The notes under the pieces were generated by a model. The model was not told the DNA's origin. It was given only the letters and a program-made list of their open reading frames with translations, and made no database searches. Both the position numbers and the translations under genes were made by a program. From NCBI RefSeq assembly GCF_000025985.1, contig NC_003228.3, positions 2,666,001 through 2,730,000 on the forward strand: a stretch of 64,000 bases of DNA, read 5' to 3'. The stretch comes from Bacteroides fragilis NCTC 9343. GTDB taxonomy: Bacteria > Bacteroidota > Bacteroidia > Bacteroidales > Bacteroidaceae. This document shows positions 59,877 through 64,000 of this stretch, piece after piece. How positions within the stretch are numbered: position 1 is the first letter of the stretch; each line of letters starts with the position of its first letter.

Positions 59877-59884
59877 TACATTTG
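59877..59884 (+). promoter_or_regulatory. Promoter -7 box of the TPR protein gene
   Basis: TACATTTG fits TAnnTTTG and lies 29 bases before the ATG; ATTG lies 20 bases upstream as partial -33. Confidence 0.65.
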
Positions 59885-59913
59885 AACGATAAACAATTAA
59901 AAACACAATAACC

Positions 59914-60651
59914 ATGAAAAAAATTATTTTATTACTTGCTTTATGTTTTACTGCAAATAATTTCTTTGCGCAAACCACAGATCCGAATCAGTTGAAGAAT
60001 GAAGGTAATGATGCTTTGAATGCAAAAAATTATGCCGTTGCTTTTGAAAAATACAGCGAATATCTGAAATTGACTAATAATCAGGATTCTGTCACAGCCT
60101 ATAATTGTGGTGTATGTGCAGATAACATAAAGAAATATAAAGAAGCCGCCGATTACTTTGATATTGCGATTAAAAAAAATTATAATCTTGCAAATGCATA
60201 TATAGGTAAGTCTGCTGCCTATCGCGATATGAAAAATAATCAAGAGTATATTGCTACATTGACGGAGGGTATCAAAGCTGTTCCGGGCAATGCTACTATT
60301 GAAAAATTATATGCTATTTATTATTTGAAAGAAGGACAGAAATTCCAACAGGCTGGCAATATTGAGAAAGCAGAAGAGAACTATAAACATGCCACTGATG
60401 TGACTAGTAAGAAGTGGAAGACTGACGCTTTATATAGCCTTGGAGTATTGTTCTACAATAATGGAGCCGATGTTCTACGGAAAGCAACTCCTTTAGCTAG
60501 TTCGAACAAAGAAAAATATGCTTCTGAAAAAGCAAAGGCGGATGCGGCTTTCAAGAAAGCTGTTGACTATTTGGGAGAGGCAGTTACTTTATCACCCAAT
60601 AGAACTGAAATCAAACAGATGCAAGATCAGGTAAAAGCGATGATTAAGTAA
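59914..60651 (+). CDS. Secreted tetratricopeptide-repeat protein
   Basis: The 245-residue protein has a Sec signal (IILLLALCFTANNFFAQ) and then TPR-type helices: GNDALNAKNYAVAFEKYSEY, CADNIKKYKEAADYFDIAIK, AYIGKSAAYRDMKNNQEY, and a later unit GNIEKAEENYKHATDV. Such proteins serve as protein-interaction scaffolds in the periplasm. It is monocistronic with its own promoter and terminator. Confidence 0.85.
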   Translation: MKKIILLLALCFTANNFFAQTTDPNQLKNEGNDALNAKNYAVAFEKYSEYLKLTNNQDSVTAYNCGVCADNIKKYKEAADYFDIAIKKNYNLANAYIGKSAAYRDMKNNQEYIATLTEGIKAVPGNATIEKLYAIYYLKEGQKFQQAGNIEKAEENYKHATDVTSKKWKTDALYSLGVLFYNNGADVLRKATPLASSNKEKYASEKAKADAAFKKAVDYLGEAVTLSPNRTEIKQMQDQVKAMIK

Positions 60652-60678
60652 GAAGAATATTCAGATGATGAAGAAAAT

Positions 60679-60710
60679 AGGGTTGCTCAAATCAGCAACC
60701 CTATTTTTTT
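60679..60710. terminator. Terminator behind the TPR gene
   Basis: AGGGTTGCT-CAAATC-AGCAACCCT forms a 9-bp stem followed by ATTTTTTT. Confidence 0.92.
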
Positions 60711-60768
60711 GTATGCATCTGTTTTTATTGTAAGTTTGCCACCCGAATAAATAGTAAAACAAAGAATA

Positions 60769-61752
60769 ATGCAATTCTATAGTAGAAATGAAGCTATTAA
60801 CCGTATAAACAAACTGGCTGGAGCAGGAAAAGCATTTCTGTTTATTATAGATTATAAACAAGAATGTTCTTTTATAGAGAAAGTGGATGATATTGATTCA
60901 TCGGAGCTACTTTACAATCTGAACGGTTTTACAAACTGCACGTCTGTTGTTGCACCTTTAAGATACCCAATAATATGGCAGCCCCAACCTATTTCTTTAA
61001 GCCAATATAAAAGATCGTTTGATATTATACGGAAAAATATCTTGAGTGGAAATAGCTTCTTAACGAATCTCACTTGCATGACCCCCGTCAACACTAATCT
61101 AGGGTTAAAAGATATATTTTATCATTCTCGGGCCTTATACAAACTTTGGTTGAAAGAGACTTTTGTCGTTTTTTCTCCTGAAATATTTATTCGTATAGAA
61201 AATGGAAGAATCAGTTCTTATCCAATGAAAGGAACAATAGATGCAACTTTACCTTCTGCCACAAGATTACTGATGGAGGATGAAAAAGAAGCAGCAGAGC
61301 ATGCCACAATCGTTGATCTGATACGAAATGATTTAAGTATAGTGGCAGATAATGTATCTGTAACCCGCTATCGATATGTAGATACACTCTATACCAATCA
61401 TGGTCCCATATTGCAGACTAGCTCTGAAATAAGTGGAGTTTTACCGAAAAGCTATGTTGATCATCTGGGAGAAATTCTTTTCAGACTTCTTCCAGCCGGT
61501 TCTATTACAGGAGCTCCTAAGCACAAGACAATGGAAATAATAGAGCAAGCAGAAGAATATGAGAGAGGATTCTATACAGGCATCACCGGATACTTTGACG
61601 GGAGAAAACTGGATAGTGCCGTTATGATCCGCTTTATTGAAGAGCAGAATGGGCAAATATTTTTTAAAAGTGGGGGAGGGATCACCTGCAAAAGTGATTT
61701 GGAAAATGAATATAACGAAATGAAGCAGAAAGTTTATGTGCCAATTTATTGA
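60769..61752 (+). CDS. pabB: Aminodeoxychorismate synthase component I
   Basis: The enzyme converts chorismate, with ammonia from the PabA subunit, to 4-amino-4-deoxychorismate for p-aminobenzoate and folate synthesis. The 327-residue protein is the chorismate-binding domain: NSFLTNLTCMTPV, FSPEIFIRIENGRISSYPMK-GTI, HATIVDLIRNDLSIVADNV, LLPAGSITGAPKHKTMEIIE and YTGITGYFDGRKLDSAVMI. The PMKGT segment is typical for PabB. It overlaps the PabC-like gene by 17 bases, so the pair is translationally coupled. Confidence 0.92.
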   Translation: MQFYSRNEAINRINKLAGAGKAFLFIIDYKQECSFIEKVDDIDSSELLYNLNGFTNCTSVVAPLRYPIIWQPQPISLSQYKRSFDIIRKNILSGNSFLTNLTCMTPVNTNLGLKDIFYHSRALYKLWLKETFVVFSPEIFIRIENGRISSYPMKGTIDATLPSATRLLMEDEKEAAEHATIVDLIRNDLSIVADNVSVTRYRYVDTLYTNHGPILQTSSEISGVLPKSYVDHLGEILFRLLPAGSITGAPKHKTMEIIEQAEEYERGFYTGITGYFDGRKLDSAVMIRFIEEQNGQIFFKSGGGITCKSDLENEYNEMKQKVYVPIY

Positions 61753-62332
61753 AACGATACGTATAGAGAGAGGAGTAGTGTATAATTTGGATTATCACAC
61801 AGAGCGAATGAACCAGACGCGTGCTGTTTTTTGGCCAGACGAACCGCCATTAAATCTATCGGAAAGTCTGAAACCAATAATGAATGTAGAAATGATAAAG
61901 TGTAGAGTAGTCTATAGTCGATGGATAGAAGAGATCCTATACACACCTTATCAAATACGCCCAGTACATTCTTTACAGATTGTTCATTCGGATAATATCG
62001 ATTACACTTACAAAAGTACAGATCGGAGTGCAATAAATGAACTTTATATGCATAAACGGGAACAAGATGAAATATTAATTACTAGAAATGGACTGTTGAC
62101 AGATACATCTATAGCTAATATTGCTCTCTTTAACGGAAAAGAGTGGCACACTCCCAAACACCCTCTCCTTAAAGGTGTCCAAAGAGCGGCATTGATTGAC
62201 AAACATCTAATCAGAGAAAAAGAAATAACCGTAGACCAATTGTTTAACTATTCCCAGATTTGTTTATTCAATGCAATGATTGATTTTGGTAAGATAAAGA
62301 TTGATGTCAATAGAGAGCTAATACGGATATAA
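61736..62332 (+). CDS. pabC: Aminodeoxychorismate lyase-like aminotransferase class IV protein
   Basis: The 198-residue protein is a short fold-type IV PLP enzyme of the PabC type, releasing pyruvate from aminodeoxychorismate to give p-aminobenzoate. Recognisable features are YNLDYHTERMNQTRAVF at the start, LITRNGLLTDTSIANIALF with the conserved E/T-S-x-x-N region, and TPKHPLLKGVQRAALID. The PLP lysine is probably in the YTYKSTDRS stretch. It is shorter than most, as is common for Bacteroidetes members fused operonically to pabB. Confidence 0.85.
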   Translation: MCQFIETIRIERGVVYNLDYHTERMNQTRAVFWPDEPPLNLSESLKPIMNVEMIKCRVVYSRWIEEILYTPYQIRPVHSLQIVHSDNIDYTYKSTDRSAINELYMHKREQDEILITRNGLLTDTSIANIALFNGKEWHTPKHPLLKGVQRAALIDKHLIREKEITVDQLFNYSQICLFNAMIDFGKIKIDVNRELIRI

Positions 62333-62508
62333 CGATTATTAACAAGTTTATTTTCGATCTGTTTGAACAAAACCCATTTTAGGCATGTTATATAGATGTG
62401 TTTTTCATAGTATTAGATATAAGATTAATTAAAGAGATTGTACCAGCTTGTGATAAGTAAGTACGTCAGAAACAGAGGCGTCTGTTTTATTGATAAATGT
62501 GTTAAAGT

Positions 62509-62537
62509 GTCGGCTCTTTGCAGCCGACGCTTTTTTT
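62509..62537 (+). terminator. Terminator downstream of the pab operon
   Basis: GTCGGCT-CTTTGC-AGCCGAC with GC and a T-run (TTTTTTTAT) after it. Confidence 0.9.
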
Positions 62538-62619
62538 ATACCTGTTTTTCTTTCGTTTTATGGATAGTTACAAATAATTCTTATATATTTGTAGGATATA
62601 AACAGAAAAGAATGACACA

Positions 62620-63288
62620 ATGAGTAATATACCTGTTATCTTTCGTTTTTTAAAGGACCTTACTGCGAACAACAATCGCGAGTGGTTTAATGAACATCGG
62701 GAAGAGTATGAAATAGCCCGTTTAGAATTTGAAAATTTCCTTTCCACAGTAATTGCCCGTATTTCACTTTTTGATGAAAGTATTCGTGGTATTCAACCTA
62801 AAGAATGCACTTATCGCATTTACCGGGATACCCGCTTTTCTTCCGATAAAACTCCCTATAAGAATCATTTTGGGGGATATATTAACGCAAAAGGGAAAAA
62901 ATCCTATCACAGTGGGTACTATATACATATACAACCTGAGGGTTGCATGCTAGCCGGAGGAAGTTTATGCTTGCCTTCTAATATTTTAAAAGCACTTCGC
63001 CAGTCTATCTATGATAACATTGATGAATATCGTTCGATAGTGGAAGATCCTGAATTTCAGCAATTCTTCCCCATTGTAGGTGAAGATTTCCTAAAAACAG
63101 CTCCCAAAGGATTCCCGAAAGATTTTAAATACATTGATTATTTGAAACCTAAAGAATTCACTTGTGCTTATTCCGTCCCGGACAGTTTCTTTTTGACTCC
63201 GGATATTCTGGACAAAATAGAAGAAGTGTTCCGGCAATTTAAACGTTTTGCCGACTTTACGAATTTCACTATCGATGATTTTGAGTAA
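62620..63288 (+). CDS. DUF2461 family protein
   Basis: The 222-residue protein matches the DUF2461 family: IPVIFRFLKDLTANNNREWF-NEHR at the start, YRIYRDTRFSSDKTPYKNHF in the middle, and GYYIHIQPEGCMLAGG. The family is widespread and uncharacterised, with a likely cytoplasmic location. It lies between the pab operon terminator and the branching enzyme gene. Confidence 0.9.
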   Translation: MSNIPVIFRFLKDLTANNNREWFNEHREEYEIARLEFENFLSTVIARISLFDESIRGIQPKECTYRIYRDTRFSSDKTPYKNHFGGYINAKGKKSYHSGYYIHIQPEGCMLAGGSLCLPSNILKALRQSIYDNIDEYRSIVEDPEFQQFFPIVGEDFLKTAPKGFPKDFKYIDYLKPKEFTCAYSVPDSFFLTPDILDKIEEVFRQFKRFADFTNFTIDDFE

Positions 63289-63356
63289 TAATCGGGCAGA
63301 TATTTCTTGAGTGACTATAAAAAATTAATTCTGAAACACAATAATACATCCTTTTT

Positions 63357-64000
63357 ATGGAAAAGACTCTTAATCTTATTAAAAATGATCCTTGGCTGGA
63401 ACCTTACAAAGACGCTATCGTTGGACGTTTTGAACATGCCATGGATAAGAAGGCCGAATTGACCAATGGGGGAAAATCTACGTTATCGGACTTCGCTTCC
63501 GGATATCTTTATTTCGGTTTGCATCGCACTGATAAAGGATGGATATTCCGTGAGTGGGCACCGAATGCATCACATATTTATATGGTGGGTACATTCAGTA
63601 ATTGGGAAGAAAAGCCTGCTTATAAACTAAAACGCCTGAAAAATGGTAGTTGGGAAATCAAATTACCGATCGACACTATACAACATGGTGACTTATATAA
63701 ATTACACGTCTACTGGGAAGGCGGACAGGGAGAACGAATCCCTGCTTGGGCCAATCGGGTAGTACAAGATGACAATACAAAAATATTCAGTGCCCAGGTA
63801 TGGGCACCGGAAAAGCCATTTAAATTTAAAAAGAAAACTTTTAAGCCTAGTACAGATCCACTGTTAATCTATGAATGTCATATCGGTATGGCACAGCAGG
63901 AAGAAAAAGTCGGAACTTATAATGAGTTTCGTGAAAAAATTCTGCCGCGTATTGCCAAAGAGGGATACAATTGTATTCAGATTATGGCTATACAGGAGCA
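63357..64000 (+). CDS. glgB: 1,4-alpha-glucan branching enzyme, N-terminal part
   Basis: The gene runs off the window after 214 codons. The N-terminus has the CBM48 domain (GWIFREWAPNASHIYMVGTF, NWEEKPAYKLKRLKNGSWE) and the approach to the catalytic barrel (LLIYECHIGMAQQEEKVGTY, FREKILPRIAKEGYNCIQIM). The full enzyme introduces alpha-1,6 branches into glycogen. The start at 63357 follows a 68-base gap after DUF2461. Confidence 0.92.
   Translation, partial: MEKTLNLIKNDPWLEPYKDAIVGRFEHAMDKKAELTNGGKSTLSDFASGYLYFGLHRTDKGWIFREWAPNASHIYMVGTFSNWEEKPAYKLKRLKNGSWEIKLPIDTIQHGDLYKLHVYWEGGQGERIPAWANRVVQDDNTKIFSAQVWAPEKPFKFKKKTFKPSTDPLLIYECHIGMAQQEEKVGTYNEFREKILPRIAKEGYNCIQIMAIQE

Noticed and set aside
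62438..62623. 61-codon plus-strand ORF before DUF2461
   Set aside because: It spans the pab operon terminator and has no protein-like features.

Overview
The window is a Bacteroides-type chromosome segment carrying one complete-looking siphovirus-like prophage of about 47.5 kb. Evidence for the lineage: promoters of the TAnnTTTG/TTTG type, lipoproteins with Bacteroidetes-style signals, a folate/aminobenzoate gene set and a glycogen branching enzyme of Bacteroides type, and phage genes resembling families common in gut Bacteroides. The species cannot be fixed from sequence alone.

Left host flank (1-11.3 kb): end of a class A penicillin-binding protein, a short FolK, an M16-like protein without its zinc motif, a secreted MORN-repeat protein, prs on the minus strand, a very large fused two-part histidine kinase with its response regulator, an AbgT-family transporter overlapping the regulator, and tRNA-Arg(TCT).

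Prophage (11,274-58,815): bounded by a perfect 15-bp direct repeat made from the 3' end of tRNA-Arg. The integrase reads away from the tRNA on the plus strand. Almost everything else reads leftward on the minus strand. From the right end: repressor (plus) and Cro-like/LuxR-like regulators around an operator-rich switch; a run of three tRNA-like structures; small genes; a 5S rRNA-like gene on the plus strand; a PAPS-reductase-like protein; primase-helicase and SSB; a GTAC-rich noncoding block; protease-scaffold fusion, capsid, packaging genes, portal; lysis candidates; a lysogenic-cargo zone (30-35 kb) with a zinc-peptidase-like protein, lipoprotein, small membrane proteins and a large palindrome; tail genes with tape measure; a 1,667-residue receptor-binding fibre with S74 chaperone; two paralogous tail-tip proteins separated by a small gene broken at a run of ten G; and a lysozyme-like protein. 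A plus-strand cassette (39.8-41.7 kb: ArdC-like domain, N6-methylase-like protein, AbrB/SymE-like protein) is inserted between terminase and the lysis/portal genes.

Right host flank (58.8-64 kb): the displaced tRNA terminator, a graveyard of mobile-element debris (integrase start, ISL3-type transposase piece fused to a frameshifted SRAP gene), a TPR protein, pabB and pabC-like genes, a DUF2461 protein and the start of glgB.

The most unusual observations are the 5S rRNA-like gene and the tRNA-like array inside the prophage, the ten-G tract that decides whether a 72-residue protein is made, the 75-nt palindrome at 32.8 kb, the GTAC array at 50.2 kb, and the host kinase in which the phospho-histidine and the intact ATPase lie in different halves of one polypeptide.
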